NCBI GenBank assembly: GCA_020216805.1
Contig: JAIWNN010000130.1
Location: 1 to 19,337 of the forward strand
DNA: 19,337 nt
Direction of reading: 5' to 3'
From: Desulfarculus sp.
Lineage (GTDB): Bacteria > Desulfobacterota > Desulfarculia > Desulfarculales > Desulfarculaceae
Shown: positions 7,938-16,063 of the stretch, piece by piece
How positions within the stretch are numbered: the stretch's first letter is position 1
Layout of the letters: the number at the start of each line of letters is the position of its first letter
Notes under the pieces: model-generated
Told to the model about the DNA's origin: nothing
Seen by the model: the letters and a program-made list of their open reading frames with translations, nothing else
The model's database searches: none
Made by a program: the position numbers and the translations under genes

Positions 7938-8606
7938 TTATCCGCCCAGCCCCTGCCCGTGGGGGCAGTGGGGCAGGAGATCGCATTGGCCGCAGAGCGG
8001 CTTGCGGGCCTGGCACAGCCGCCGGCCGTGCCAGATCATCTGGTGGCTGAAAAGCGTCCAGCGCTTTTTCGGGATGATCTCCATCAGCGCCAGCTCCACC
8101 TTGGCCGGGTCCTCCTGGTCAGTGAGGCCCAGGCGACGGGCCACCCGCCCCAGGTGGGTGTCCACCGTGATGCCGGGGATGCCGAAGGCGTTGCCCAGCA
8201 CCACGTTGGCGGTCTTGCGCCCCACTCCGGGCAGCTTCACCAGCTGGTCGAGATCGGCCGGCACCCGGCCGCCGTGACGCTCCACCAGGCCCCGGGCCAT
8301 GCCCAACAGCGATTTGGCCTTGTTGCGGAAAAAGCCGGTGGGCCGGATGATCTCCTCCAGCTCGGCCGGATCGGCCATGGCCAGGGCCGCCGGGTCGGGA
8401 TAGCGGGCGAACAGGGCCGGGGTGACCCGGTTCACCTGCTCGTCGGTGCACTGGGCCGAGAGGATGGTGGCCACCAGCAGCTGGAAAGGTCCGTCAAAGT
8501 GCAGGGCGCACTCGGCGGCCGGGTAAAGCCGGTCCAGGGCCGCCAGGATGGCGGCCACCCGCCCGGGCGGGGGCGGGACAAAGCCGGCTGGACCGGCCGT
8601 GGCCAA
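7938..8606 (-). CDS. nth: Endonuclease III (DNA glycosylase/AP lyase)
   Basis: 222-residue base-excision repair enzyme that removes oxidised pyrimidines and cleaves at abasic sites. The helix-hairpin-helix LPGVGRKTA (125-133) contains the catalytic Lys (K131), and ITVDTH carries the catalytic Asp (D149). The C-terminal [4Fe-4S] loop is intact: C198-x6-C205-x2-C208-x5-C214. The conserved [12 protein letters not shown] motif is at about 48-59. The frame stays open far upstream through the cyclophilin gene, but homology starts near here. TTG at 8606, two bases after the cyclophilin stop and eight bases after GGAG, is the best start. It is the second gene of the minus-strand run; nth and the UPF0237/UPF0210 genes have no obvious functional link. 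Confidence 0.95.
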   Translation of the reverse strand: MATAGPAGFVPPPPGRVAAILAALDRLYPAAECALHFDGPFQLLVATILSAQCTDEQVNRVTPALFARYPDPAALAMADPAELEEIIRPTGFFRNKAKSLLGMARGLVERHGGRVPADLDQLVKLPGVGRKTANVVLGNAFGIPGITVDTHLGRVARRLGLTDQEDPAKVELALMEIIPKKRWTLFSHQMIWHGRRLCQARKPLCGQCDLLPHCPHGQGLGG

Positions 8607-8608
8607 GC

Positions 8609-9220
8609 CTACGGCTCCACTACCTCGGCCTTTTCGATCACCACCGGCTCGTTGGGCACGTCGTCGAACATGCCCTTGCTGCCGGTGGGCACGGCCTTGA
8701 TCTTGTTGACCACGCCGTGGCCCTTGACCACCTTGCCGAAGACGCAGTAGCCCCAGCCCTGCGCGTTCTTGGCCTTGTGGTTCAGGAACTCGTTGTTCTT
8801 CACGTTGATGAAGAACTGGGCGGTGGCGCTGTGGGGGTCCTGGGTGCGGGCCATGGCCACGGTGTAGGCCTCGTTCTTCAGCCCGTTGTCGGCCTCGTTC
8901 TCGACCGGGTTCTTGGTGGGCTTCTGCTGCAGGTCCGGGGTCATGCCGCCGCCCTGGATCATGAAGCCGTTGATCACCCGGTGGAAGATGGTGCCGTCGT
9001 AGTGGCCGGACTTGACGTAGTCCAGGAAGTTGGCGGTGGTTTTGGGGGCTTCGGTGGCGAAGAGCTCGATGTCGATCTCGCCCATGTTGGTGGTCAGGCG
9101 AACCACGGGATTTCTCCTTTCGTTCTGGGCCCAGGCCGCGCCCCCCAGGCAGAGAACCGCGGCCAGGAAAATCGTAAAGGAAACGGTGGCTATTCTCGTC
9201 GCGCGACTGCGTCCACTCAC
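8609..9220 (-). CDS. Secreted cyclophilin-type peptidyl-prolyl cis-trans isomerase
   Basis: 203-residue PPIase that speeds proline isomerisation during protein folding. GTG 9220 is chosen because it has GGAG (9231-9228) seven bases upstream and begins a standard signal peptide: basic N-terminus (SGRSRATR), hydrophobic core ([15 protein letters not shown]) and a signal-peptidase I site AWA-Q at 31/32. The product is therefore predicted to be periplasmic (PpiA-like). Catalytic motifs are intact: [14 protein letters not shown] (79-92, catalytic R81), ATAQFFINV (132-140) and the GYCVFGKV strand. An ATG at 9496 is in frame but would translate the inverted repeat at 9347-9424 and was rejected. First gene of the minus-strand run. 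A small hairpin lies just upstream at 9241-9257. Confidence 0.95.
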   Translation of the reverse strand: MSGRSRATRIATVSFTIFLAAVLCLGGAAWAQNERRNPVVRLTTNMGEIDIELFATEAPKTTANFLDYVKSGHYDGTIFHRVINGFMIQGGGMTPDLQQKPTKNPVENEADNGLKNEAYTVAMARTQDPHSATAQFFINVKNNEFLNHKAKNAQGWGYCVFGKVVKGHGVVNKIKAVPTGSKGMFDDVPNEPVVIEKAEVVEP

Positions 9221-9571
9221 GCTCGCACTCCAATCTCGCCGACCCTGAAAAAGGGTCTGGCAGCGGCCGGATAGTCCGGGGGTTGGCCGGCGCGCACTCA
9301 TGCCTGGCGCCAAAGCGGTATCGCCGGGGAGTGGTGGCGTGCTCTGCGTAGGGGCGGGGTTGATCCCCGCCGGCTTCCATCTCCCGGCCTGGGCAGGCCG
9401 GCGGAGATGAACCCGGCCCCTACGAAAACCGGCCGCAATTGTTGTTCCTGATGTCAACCAAGCCGTGTTTCGCCCGCCAGGCCGTCCCCTTGGCACGCGC
9501 CGGGGCCCAAGCTTGAATTATGTACCAGAAAACGGCCTGGATGACCAACGATTCGGCCTGGAGAACCATCC
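9221..9571. other. 351-bp non-coding gap between mgtE and the cyclophilin gene
   Basis: No convincing gene on either strand. Contents: a 6-bp hairpin (GACCCT 9241-9246 with AGGGTC 9252-9257) about 10 bases before the cyclophilin ribosome site, the diverged inverted repeat at 9347-9424, and a less GC-rich stretch (about 9425-9560). On the minus strand that stretch contains TTGACA-like and CATAAT-like hexamers without good mutual spacing. A promoter for the cyclophilin run should lie in this gap, but I could not fix its position. No clear terminator for mgtE was found. Confidence 0.6.
9347..9424. repeat. Diverged second copy of the REP/BIME-like inverted repeat
   Basis: The left arm 9347-9373 (CGTAGGGGCGGGGTTGATCC and onward) and right arm 9398-9424 are 27-bp imperfect reverse complements with three differences. 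Both arms share the CGTAGGGGC core and tail of the 4549-4629 element. The left arm keeps its own hairpin (GGCGGGG, TTGAT, CCCCGCC); the right arm has lost two of those pairs. The centre differs from the first copy and holds a separate perfect 7-bp hairpin (CCGGCCT 9384-9390, loop GGGC, AGGCCGG 9395-9401). Confidence 0.85.
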
Positions 9572-10954
9572 TCAGATGCCCAACAACAGCTTGGCGGTCG
9601 AGAAATAGATCAAAAGCCCGGTGATGTCCACGATGGTGGTCAGGGCCGGACTGGCCACCACCGCCGGGTCGAACTTCAACCGGGCGGCCAGCAGCGGCAG
9701 CGCGGCGCCGATCAAGGTCGCCGTGACCACCTGGATCGCCAAGGCCAGGGCGATGGCCAACCCGATCAAGGCCAAGGGGAACCCCCCGGTTCCACCTTCG
9801 GAATCGCTGGACAGGAATAGCACTTTCCCAAAACTGAGCACTCCCAGCGCCAGCGCCAGCAGCGCCGAGACCCTGAACTCCTTCCACAGGATGCGCAACA
9901 CATCGGATGGGCTCACCTCGCGCAGGGCCAAGGCCCGCACGATCACCGTGGCGGACTGGCTGCCGGTGTTGCCGCCGGTGTCGGCCACCATGGGCATGTA
10001 GAGGGCCAGGATGAGCAGGTTCATCAGGGTCGTTTCGAAGTTGTGGATGATCAAACCGGACACCAGACCCACCGCCGCCAGGCCCGTGATCCAATAAAAT
10101 CGGTTGCGGAAATGGGTCCAGACCGGGGTGGCGAGATAGGCCCCCGCCTCGTGACGGCCGGCGATGGCCATCAACTTCTCCATGTCCTCGGTGTGCTCCT
10201 GGTTGATGACGTCGATGGCGTCGTCGTGGGTGACGATGCCCACCAGCACGCCCTGGGAGTCCACCACCGGCAGGGCGATCAGATTGTATTTGGCGATCTT
10301 GTGGGCGGCCTCCTCCTGGTCCTCATCGACTCGGGCCTGGATCAGGTCCCGGTGCATCACCTGGGCGATGACGGTCTCCGGCCTGGCCAGGATCAAATCC
10401 TTGAGCGATACGAAGCCGATCAACTTGCGGTCGGCGTCCACCACGTAGGAGTAGTAGATGGTCTCCTTGTCGGGGGCTTCGCGGCGCAGCCTGGCCAGGG
10501 CCTGGCTGACCGTGACCTCCGGAGGCAGCACCGCGTAGTCCGAGGTCATGATGGCGCCGACGGTGCCCTCGGGATGCATGGTCAGGCGCCGGATATCCTC
10601 CCGCTCGGCCTGGGCCAGGGCGGGCAGCACCTCCTCCTGGCGGTCCTCGGGGATGCGCTTGAGCAGGTCCACCCGCTCGTCGGGGGGCATGTGGGTCAGG
10701 ATGGCGGCGAAGTCTTGGCGCGACATGGACAACGCCAACTGGACTTGGCTCGCCTCGTCGAGGTTGGCGAAGACGGTGGCCCGGTCCTGGGGACCGAGGG
10801 CCATCAGCGCCCGCCAGCTCTCCTCCGGGGACAGCTCGGTCAGGGCCTCGGCCATCCGCACCGGGTTGACCGATGCGCCCAGGTTGGACACCTCTTTGAT
10901 TTTGTTGTCGGAAAGCAGAGCCCGCAGGCTAGAGGCGAGTCGCCCATTCTTCAT
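9572..10954 (-). CDS. mgtE: MgtE-type magnesium channel/transporter
   Basis: 460-residue inner-membrane Mg2+ channel. The order is the family standard: cytoplasmic N-terminal helical domain (about 30-130, with HMPPDERVDLLKRIPED), paired CBS domains (about 137-253, GAIMTSDYAVLPPEVTV through VTHDDAIDVI), then the transmembrane domain of about five helices (about 285-458). Pore signatures are present: MVADTGGNTGSQSATVIVRA and the TTIVDITGLLIYF helix with the conserved Asp (D443). In the family, Mg2+ bound between N and CBS domains closes the pore. Two adjacent ATGs occur (10957 and 10954); the second has GGAGG (10961-10965) six bases upstream, the first only three, so 10954 is preferred. I saw no M-box (ykoK) riboswitch fold in the leader. 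Confidence 0.97.
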   Translation of the reverse strand: MKNGRLASSLRALLSDNKIKEVSNLGASVNPVRMAEALTELSPEESWRALMALGPQDRATVFANLDEASQVQLALSMSRQDFAAILTHMPPDERVDLLKRIPEDRQEEVLPALAQAEREDIRRLTMHPEGTVGAIMTSDYAVLPPEVTVSQALARLRREAPDKETIYYSYVVDADRKLIGFVSLKDLILARPETVIAQVMHRDLIQARVDEDQEEAAHKIAKYNLIALPVVDSQGVLVGIVTHDDAIDVINQEHTEDMEKLMAIAGRHEAGAYLATPVWTHFRNRFYWITGLAAVGLVSGLIIHNFETTLMNLLILALYMPMVADTGGNTGSQSATVIVRALALREVSPSDVLRILWKEFRVSALLALALGVLSFGKVLFLSSDSEGGTGGFPLALIGLAIALALAIQVVTATLIGAALPLLAARLKFDPAVVASPALTTIVDITGLLIYFSTAKLLLGI

Positions 10955-11004
10955 CATCCACCTCCGAATTTCCCCGCAAGGAAGTTCGCAGGCGGAGTCA
11001 GCGG

Positions 11005-11097
11005 CTAGGCGTCAACTCGCGAACGGGCTTCCCATGGCAGGGGTGCATCAAAAAATTCAGTAAATGATCTTCGGCAACTACCACCAGGGTCGTCCAT
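11005..11097 (-). CDS. Possible 30-residue leader ORF upstream of mgtE
   Basis: A minus-strand ATG at 11097-11095 is preceded by a strong AAGGAGG ribosome site (11109-11103) five bases upstream. It opens a 30-codon frame beginning MDDPGGSCRRSF and ending at TAG 11007-11005, about 50 bases before the mgtE start. The peptide is not recognised and has no clear hydrophobic segment. The quality of the ribosome site is the only support, and the frame could be chance. If translated, it may be a leader peptide or simply a relic. Confidence 0.3.
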   Translation of the reverse strand: MDDPGGSCRRSFTEFFDAPLPWEARSRVDA

Positions 11098-11197
11098 ACT
11101 TGCCTCCTTGGGTTGGGGTGACGCTTGGCGCTGACCTGCATCTTTACGCCTCGGAAGAGACATTGGCAAGCCACATTTCGCAGACGCGCCTCCCCGC

Positions 11198-11863
11198 TCA
11201 GAGGATCACCATCTGGCGGATCAGGCGGATCACGTCGGTTGGATCGTCCATCACCCGGATCAGGTCCAGATCCTCGGGGCTGATCATCTCGTGGCGGACC
11301 AATTGGTCGCGGAACCAGTCCACCAGGCCGTTCCAATAGTCGCTGCCGATCAGGATCACCGGAAAGGGGCGGATGCGCTGGGTCTGGATCAAGGTGATGG
11401 CCTCGGCCAACTCGTCCAAGGTGCCGAAGCCGCCGGGCATGACGATGTAGGCCACCGAGTATTTTACGAAAATGACCTTGCGCACGAAGAAGTAGCGGAA
11501 GGATAGGCGCACGTTGGCGTAGGGGTTGGGCCGCTGTTCGAAGGGCAGCTCGATGTTCAGCCCCACCGAATGGCCGCCGGCCTCGGCCGCGCCCTTGTTG
11601 CCCGCCTCCATCACTCCCCCGCCGCCGCCGGTGATGACCGAGAACCCGGCCTCCACCAGCCGCCGGCCCAATTCCTCCGACAGGCGGTAGACGTCGCTGC
11701 CGGGCTTGACCCGGGCCGAGCCGAAGATGCTGACGCCCTTGGGCACATTGCTCATGGTGTCGATGGCGTCGACGAACTCGCTCAGGATGCGGAACATGCG
11801 CCAGGATTCCCGGGCGCTCAGGTTGTCGATGACATATTGCTGCTGGTCGAGGATGTCGCGCAT
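11198..11863 (-). CDS. LOG-family (TIGR00730) Rossmann-fold protein
   Basis: 221 residues of the LOG/TIGR00730 family, whose characterised members are nucleoside 5'-monophosphate phosphoribohydrolases (cytokinin-activating LOG enzymes; bacterial PpnN-like relatives). The defining PGGFGTLDE motif is at 143-151, and the phosphate-binding loop GGGGGVMEAGNKGA is at 79-92, with FVRKVIFVKYSVAYIVM between them. Strand 1 is GVSIFGSARV. The intact active-site motifs support an active hydrolase acting on AMP or related nucleotides, but the substrate cannot be read from sequence. ATG 11863 has GGAG four to five bases upstream. It precedes mgtE by about 240 bases on the same strand and may share a transcript with it. 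Confidence 0.93.
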   Translation of the reverse strand: MRDILDQQQYVIDNLSARESWRMFRILSEFVDAIDTMSNVPKGVSIFGSARVKPGSDVYRLSEELGRRLVEAGFSVITGGGGGVMEAGNKGAAEAGGHSVGLNIELPFEQRPNPYANVRLSFRYFFVRKVIFVKYSVAYIVMPGGFGTLDELAEAITLIQTQRIRPFPVILIGSDYWNGLVDWFRDQLVRHEMISPEDLDLIRVMDDPTDVIRLIRQMVIL

Positions 11864-11904
11864 CGCGCTCCGCCGGGTTGAGGGTGGTGGGACTGGGGCG
11901 GCGC

Positions 11905-11931
11905 TTGCGGGCCGCTCAACCGAACTATACT
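11905..11931 (+). promoter_or_regulatory. Predicted promoter of the RNA-processing operon
   Basis: On the plus strand a TATACT -10 (11926-11931, five of six consensus bases) lies about 70 bases before ATG 12001. A TTGCGG at 11905-11910 could be a -35, but its 15-base spacing is short. The -10 overlaps that of the divergent minus-strand promoter. Confidence 0.4.
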
Positions 11932-11956
11932 ATTGTTCGACGCGAAAACATGTCAA
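11927..11956 (-). promoter_or_regulatory. Predicted sigma-70-type promoter of the LOG-family gene
   Basis: Reading on the minus strand, a perfect TTGACA -35 (11956-11951) is followed after 18 bases by TAGTAT (11932-11927), about 60 bases before the start codon at 11863. The -35 is exact; the -10 matches four of six consensus bases. The local AT-rich patch stands out from the GC-rich surroundings. Confidence 0.55.
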
Positions 11957-12000
11957 GCCAAGCCATTTTCGTCCTTAAACAACCACAGCCGGGAGGCGGC

Positions 12001-13572
12001 ATGAGAATCACCTGCCTGGGCGCGGCCCGCACGGTCACCGGTTCGTCCTATCTGGTGGAGAAAGACGGCGACACCTGCTTCCTGGTGGACTGCGGGTTGT
12101 TCCAAGGCAGCCAGCAGTTGGAGCGGCGCAACTGGATGGCCACCAGCTACCGCCCGCGCGATCTGGACGCGCTGTTCATCACCCACGCCCACATCGACCA
12201 CAGCGGTCTGACTCCCCGCCTGGTCCGCCTAGGCTACAGCGGGCCGATCTACTCCACCACGGCCACCTGCGAGCTGCTGCGCATCCTGTGGCTGGACTCG
12301 GCCCACATCCAGGAGATGGAGGCCGAGTGGCAGAGCAAGAAGAACCGCCGCTCGGGCGGGACCCCGGTGGAACCCCTTTACGAGACCGCCGACGCCGAGG
12401 CGGCCGTCGCCCTGCTGCGCCCGGTGGAGCTGGAGCAAGAGCGCGAGTTCCTGCCCGGGGTCAAGGCCCGCTTCGTGCAGGCCGGCCACATCCTGGGCGC
12501 GGCCAGCCTCTTGTTGACGTTGAAGGTGGATGGCGGCATCCACCGGGTGGGCTTCTCCGGCGACCTGGGCCGGCCCGGGGCCCTGATCGTGCCCGACGCC
12601 GACCAGTTGCCCCGGCCCGACACCCTGTTCATGGAGACCACCTACGGCAACCGCCGCCACAAATCCCTGGAGGAGAGCCAGAACGAGCTGTTGGCCGTGA
12701 TCAAACAGGCCTATGCCGAGGGCGGCAAGGTGCTGATCCCGGCCTTCGCGGTGGAGCGCACCCAGGACCTGCTTTACACCCTGGCCACCGCCTACCGCTA
12801 TGGCGAGCTCCCGGAGGACATGCCCATCTTCCTGGATTCGCCCCTGGCTATCGCCGCCACCGAGATCTTCCGCAAGCACCCGGAGTTTTACGACGATCAC
12901 GCCAATGGCCTGCTCAAGCAGGGCATCGACCCCCTGGACCTGCCCAACCTGCGCTACACCGCCTCCACCGAGGAGAGCCGGGCCATCAACGACCACCAGG
13001 GACCGGCGGTGATCATCGCCGGCAACGGCATGGCCACCGCCGGGCGGATCAAGCACCACCTGAAGCACAACCTCTGGCGCAAGGACTGCCACGTGGTCCT
13101 GGTGGGCTTTCAGGCCGCCGGCACCACCGGCCGGGCCCTGGTGGAAGGCGCGGCCAAGGTGCGCATCTTCCGCGAGGAGGTGGCGGTCAACGCCCAGATC
13201 CACACCATCGGCGGCTTCAGCGCCCACGCCGACCAAGGCGAGCTTTTGGAATGGCTGGGGGCTCTGGCCCACCCCGGTTTGGACGTCTATCTGATGCACG
13301 GCGAGGAGACCTCGGCCGGGGCCTTCCGTAAGCTGGCCAGCGAACGCCTGCCCAAGGTTCGCTTCCATCTGCCGCGCATCGGCGATGCCATCCACCTGCG
13401 TCCCCTGGCCGCCGCCCCGGCCAAGGCCAGCGGCCTGCCGGAGCGCGCCCGGGATCTCTCCCGCCGTCTGGAGGAGTTGGCCGCGCGCCTGGCCCAGGGC
13501 CAGCCCGCGCCCGAGGGCCTGGAGAGCGCCATCGCCCAGTTGGAGCGCCTGGCGGCGGGGGAGACGGAGTAG
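12001..13572 (+). CDS. Beta-CASP metallo-beta-lactamase-fold RNase-type hydrolase
   Basis: 523 residues, CPSF73/YSH1-like family of MBL-fold exonucleases or endonucleases acting on RNA. The zinc-site motifs are complete: THAHIDH (61-67), H163 in GHILGAAS, D188 in FSGDLGR, the final His H433 in YLMHGEE, and H409 in GGFSAHAD. The beta-CASP insert shows PAFAVERTQDLLYTL, LDSPLAIAATEIFRKH and GNGMATAGRIKHHL. A family-specific C-terminal half (VGFQAAGTTGRAL) follows, then a charged helical tail of about 70 residues. ATG 12001 has GGGAGG (11991-11996) close upstream; an in-frame ATG at 11950 has no ribosome site. First gene of a three-gene operon with a radical SAM protein (3-base gap) and RNase G, consistent with RNA processing. 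The exact RNA substrate is unknown. Confidence 0.93.
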   Translation: MRITCLGAARTVTGSSYLVEKDGDTCFLVDCGLFQGSQQLERRNWMATSYRPRDLDALFITHAHIDHSGLTPRLVRLGYSGPIYSTTATCELLRILWLDSAHIQEMEAEWQSKKNRRSGGTPVEPLYETADAEAAVALLRPVELEQEREFLPGVKARFVQAGHILGAASLLLTLKVDGGIHRVGFSGDLGRPGALIVPDADQLPRPDTLFMETTYGNRRHKSLEESQNELLAVIKQAYAEGGKVLIPAFAVERTQDLLYTLATAYRYGELPEDMPIFLDSPLAIAATEIFRKHPEFYDDHANGLLKQGIDPLDLPNLRYTASTEESRAINDHQGPAVIIAGNGMATAGRIKHHLKHNLWRKDCHVVLVGFQAAGTTGRALVEGAAKVRIFREEVAVNAQIHTIGGFSAHADQGELLEWLGALAHPGLDVYLMHGEETSAGAFRKLASERLPKVRFHLPRIGDAIHLRPLAAAPAKASGLPERARDLSRRLEELAARLAQGQPAPEGLESAIAQLERLAAGETE

Positions 13573-13575
13573 CGC

Positions 13576-16062
13576 GTGTCCCGTCAGGATCTGTTGCATC
13601 GGGTGATGAAACCCGCCCGCTACCTGGGCGGGGAGGCCGGGTCGGTGGTCAAGGACCCCGACCAGGTCCGCCTGTCCCTGGCCCTGGTCTTTCCCGAGAC
13701 CTACGAGATCGGCATGAGCCACCTGGGGCTCAAGGTGCTCTACGAGGCGCTGGCCCCCCGGCCCGAGGTGGCGGCGGAACGGGTCTTCATGCCCTGGGTG
13801 GACCTGCTGGACCTGATGGTCCAGAACGGCGAGCCGCCCTGGGCCCTGGAGAGCGGCCGTCCCCTGGGGGCCTTCGACGTGGTGGGCTTCTCCCTGGGCT
13901 ACGAGCTGACCTACACCAACGCCCTTCTGCTGCTCAAGCTGGCCGGCATCCCCCTGCGCCGGGCCGAGCGTGGCCCGGAGCATCCCCTGGTCATCGCCGG
14001 CGGTTCGGCCATGGTCAACCCCGAGCCCCTGGCCGACTTCCTGGACCTGGTGGTGGTGGGCGAGGCCGAGGAGCTGATCCACGAGCTGGTGGATCTGCTG
14101 ATCCAGGCCAAGGAGGAGGGCTGGGACCGGCCGACCCTCCACCGCCGGGCCATGGCCATCCCCGGGGTCTACGCCCCGGCGCTCTTCGAGCCGGTCTACA
14201 CCGACGGCCGGCTCCAGGAAATCAAGGCCCTGGACCCGGAGCACCCCCGGGTGCGCCGCCGGGTGGTGGCCGACTTGGGCGCCCACCGGCCGCCCTTGAA
14301 TCGGGTCTGCCCGGTGGTCTCCCCGGTGCACGACCGGGTGGGCCTGGAGGTGGCCCGGGGCTGCACCCGGGGCTGCCGCTTCTGCCAGGCCGGCTACATC
14401 TATCGCCCGGTGCGCGAGCGCGAGCCGGGCCAGGTGATGGACGTGGCCTTGGAGGCCATCGCCGCCACCGGCCAGGAGGAGCTGGCCCTGCTGTCGCTCT
14501 CCACCGGTGACTACACCTGCATCGAGCCCCTGGCCCAGGCCCTGATGGACGCCCTGGCCGCGCGCAAGGTGTCGCTTTCCCTGCCTTCCCTGCGCCTGGA
14601 TTCGCTCACCCCGGAGCTGATCGAGCAGATCAGGCGGGTGCGCAAGACCGGCTTCACCCTGGCCCCGGAGGCCGGCAGCCAGCGCCTGCGCGACGCCATC
14701 AACAAAAACCTGAGCGAGGAGCAGATCCTGGCCACCACCCGCCAGGTCTTCGGCCTGGGTTGGAACCTGGTCAAGCTCTACTTCATGCTGGGCCTGCCCG
14801 ACGAGACCGACGAGGACGTCGCCGCCATCGGCGAGTTGGCCTCCCGCGCCGCCCGCCAAGGCCGGGCCCGGGGCAAGCGGCCGCTGATCCACGCCAGCCT
14901 GGGTCTCTTCGTGCCCAAACCCCACACCCCCTTCCAGTGGGAGGCCCAGTTGGACCTGGAGGCGGCCAAGGCCCGCCTGGACCAGGCCAAGCGCGGCATC
15001 ACCGACCCCAAGGTCAAGAGCAAGTGGAACAGCCCCCAGCAGAGCATCCTGGAGGGCGTGCTCAGCCGGGGCGACCGCCGGGTGGGCCGCGCCCTGGAGC
15101 TGGCGGTGGAAAAAGGCTGCCGTTTCGACGGTTGGAGCGACCAGTTGCGCTTCGACCGCTGGCTGGAGGCCCTGGCCGAGGCCGGATTGGACCCGGCCGA
15201 GTACCTGCGCGCCCGCGATCCGGGCGAGGTCCTGCCCTGGGACCACGTCGACGCCGGGGTGGACAAGCGCTTCCTCCTGGCCGAGCGCGACAAGGCCCGC
15301 CAGGGGGTCTCCAGCGGCGACTGCCGCACCGGGCGCTGCCTGGACTGCGGGGCCTGCGACCACAAGGCCGTCAAGCCCCGCCTGGCCAAGGGCGGCCTGA
15401 TCGCCCCGCCGCCGCCTCCGCCCCCGCCGGAGGACGACCGCCGGGTTTGGCGCTTCGTGCTGCACAAGACCGGGCCGGCCCGCTTCCTGGGCCATCTGGA
15501 GATGATCAGCCACCTGGTGCGGGGCTTCCGCCGCGCCGGCCTGGAGCTGGCCCACAGCCTGGGCTTCCATCCCCACCCCCTGCTCAAGAGCGATTCCGCC
15601 CTGCCCCTGGGGGTGGAGAGCCTGGCCGAGGTGTTGGAGGTGACGCTCCTGGGCGGTCCCGGGGCCGAGGAGATCGCCCGCCGGGTGAACCCGGTCCTGC
15701 CCGAGGGCCTGTCCCTGCACCAGGGCCGGGCCGGTCTGCCGGGAGAGGACTTGCGCGAACCGGACCTGGTGACGTATTTTGTACGGTGCGACACCAGGTT
15801 GGAGCCCCAGGCCCTGGAGGAGTTCGCCGCCGCGCCCGAGGCCGTTTTCGAGCGCGACACCCCCAAGGGACGGCGGGTGATCGACCTCAAGGCGGCCATC
15901 CGCGAAATGCGCCTGGAGGATGGCGGTCTGATGCTGACCGTGGGCAAGGCCGGGGGGAGGCCCAAGCCTTCCGAGGTGCTGATGGCGGTTTTCGGCCTGG
16001 GGCGCGACGCCGCCCAGGCGGCCCGGGCGCTGAAAATGGCGGCCCGGCGCGAGGAAGGCTAA
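13576..16062 (+). CDS. Radical SAM protein (TIGR03960 type) fused to DUF2344 (TIGR03936)
   Basis: 828 residues. Residues about 1-240 are the N-terminal region of the TIGR03960 family (B12-binding-like; motif FPETYEIGMSHLGLKVLYEAL). The radical SAM [4Fe-4S] motif CTRGCRFC is intact at 263-270, followed by the typical barrel with LSLSTGDYTCIEPL and LPSLRLDSLTPEL. A second cysteine group (C583, C588, C591, C594) closes the module, as is typical of the family. Eight consecutive prolines (611-618) then link to a DUF2344 domain from about 622 (FVLHKTGPARFLGHLEMISH, HPHPLLKSDSALPLGVES). In many Firmicutes the two modules are separate adjacent genes. The reaction is unknown; conserved linkage to RNase G suggests RNA modification or processing. 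GTG 13576 has GGAG six bases upstream, inside the end of the MBL gene. Confidence 0.93.
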   Translation: MSRQDLLHRVMKPARYLGGEAGSVVKDPDQVRLSLALVFPETYEIGMSHLGLKVLYEALAPRPEVAAERVFMPWVDLLDLMVQNGEPPWALESGRPLGAFDVVGFSLGYELTYTNALLLLKLAGIPLRRAERGPEHPLVIAGGSAMVNPEPLADFLDLVVVGEAEELIHELVDLLIQAKEEGWDRPTLHRRAMAIPGVYAPALFEPVYTDGRLQEIKALDPEHPRVRRRVVADLGAHRPPLNRVCPVVSPVHDRVGLEVARGCTRGCRFCQAGYIYRPVREREPGQVMDVALEAIAATGQEELALLSLSTGDYTCIEPLAQALMDALAARKVSLSLPSLRLDSLTPELIEQIRRVRKTGFTLAPEAGSQRLRDAINKNLSEEQILATTRQVFGLGWNLVKLYFMLGLPDETDEDVAAIGELASRAARQGRARGKRPLIHASLGLFVPKPHTPFQWEAQLDLEAAKARLDQAKRGITDPKVKSKWNSPQQSILEGVLSRGDRRVGRALELAVEKGCRFDGWSDQLRFDRWLEALAEAGLDPAEYLRARDPGEVLPWDHVDAGVDKRFLLAERDKARQGVSSGDCRTGRCLDCGACDHKAVKPRLAKGGLIAPPPPPPPPEDDRRVWRFVLHKTGPARFLGHLEMISHLVRGFRRAGLELAHSLGFHPHPLLKSDSALPLGVESLAEVLEVTLLGGPGAEEIARRVNPVLPEGLSLHQGRAGLPGEDLREPDLVTYFVRCDTRLEPQALEEFAAAPEAVFERDTPKGRRVIDLKAAIREMRLEDGGLMLTVGKAGGRPKPSEVLMAVFGLGRDAAQAARALKMAARREEG

Positions 16063-16063
16063 C

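Noticed and set aside
6126..8750. 874-codon plus-strand frame over the minus-strand gene run
   Set aside because: It crosses four genes with clear family motifs on the other strand, and its composition is that of a GC-driven shadow.
8607..9380. Long N-terminal extension of the nth frame
   Set aside because: It lies out of frame across the cyclophilin gene and the inverted repeat; endonuclease III homology begins close to TTG 8606.
9221..9496. In-frame ATG at 9496 as cyclophilin start
   Set aside because: It would translate the inverted repeat and place the signal peptide about 90 residues inside the protein; GTG 9220 has a ribosome site and puts it at the N-terminus.
10958..11197. M-box (ykoK) magnesium riboswitch before mgtE
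   Set aside because: The leader shows no set of paired helices that I could match to the M-box, and no terminator helix before the ribosome site. A covariance-model search would settle it.
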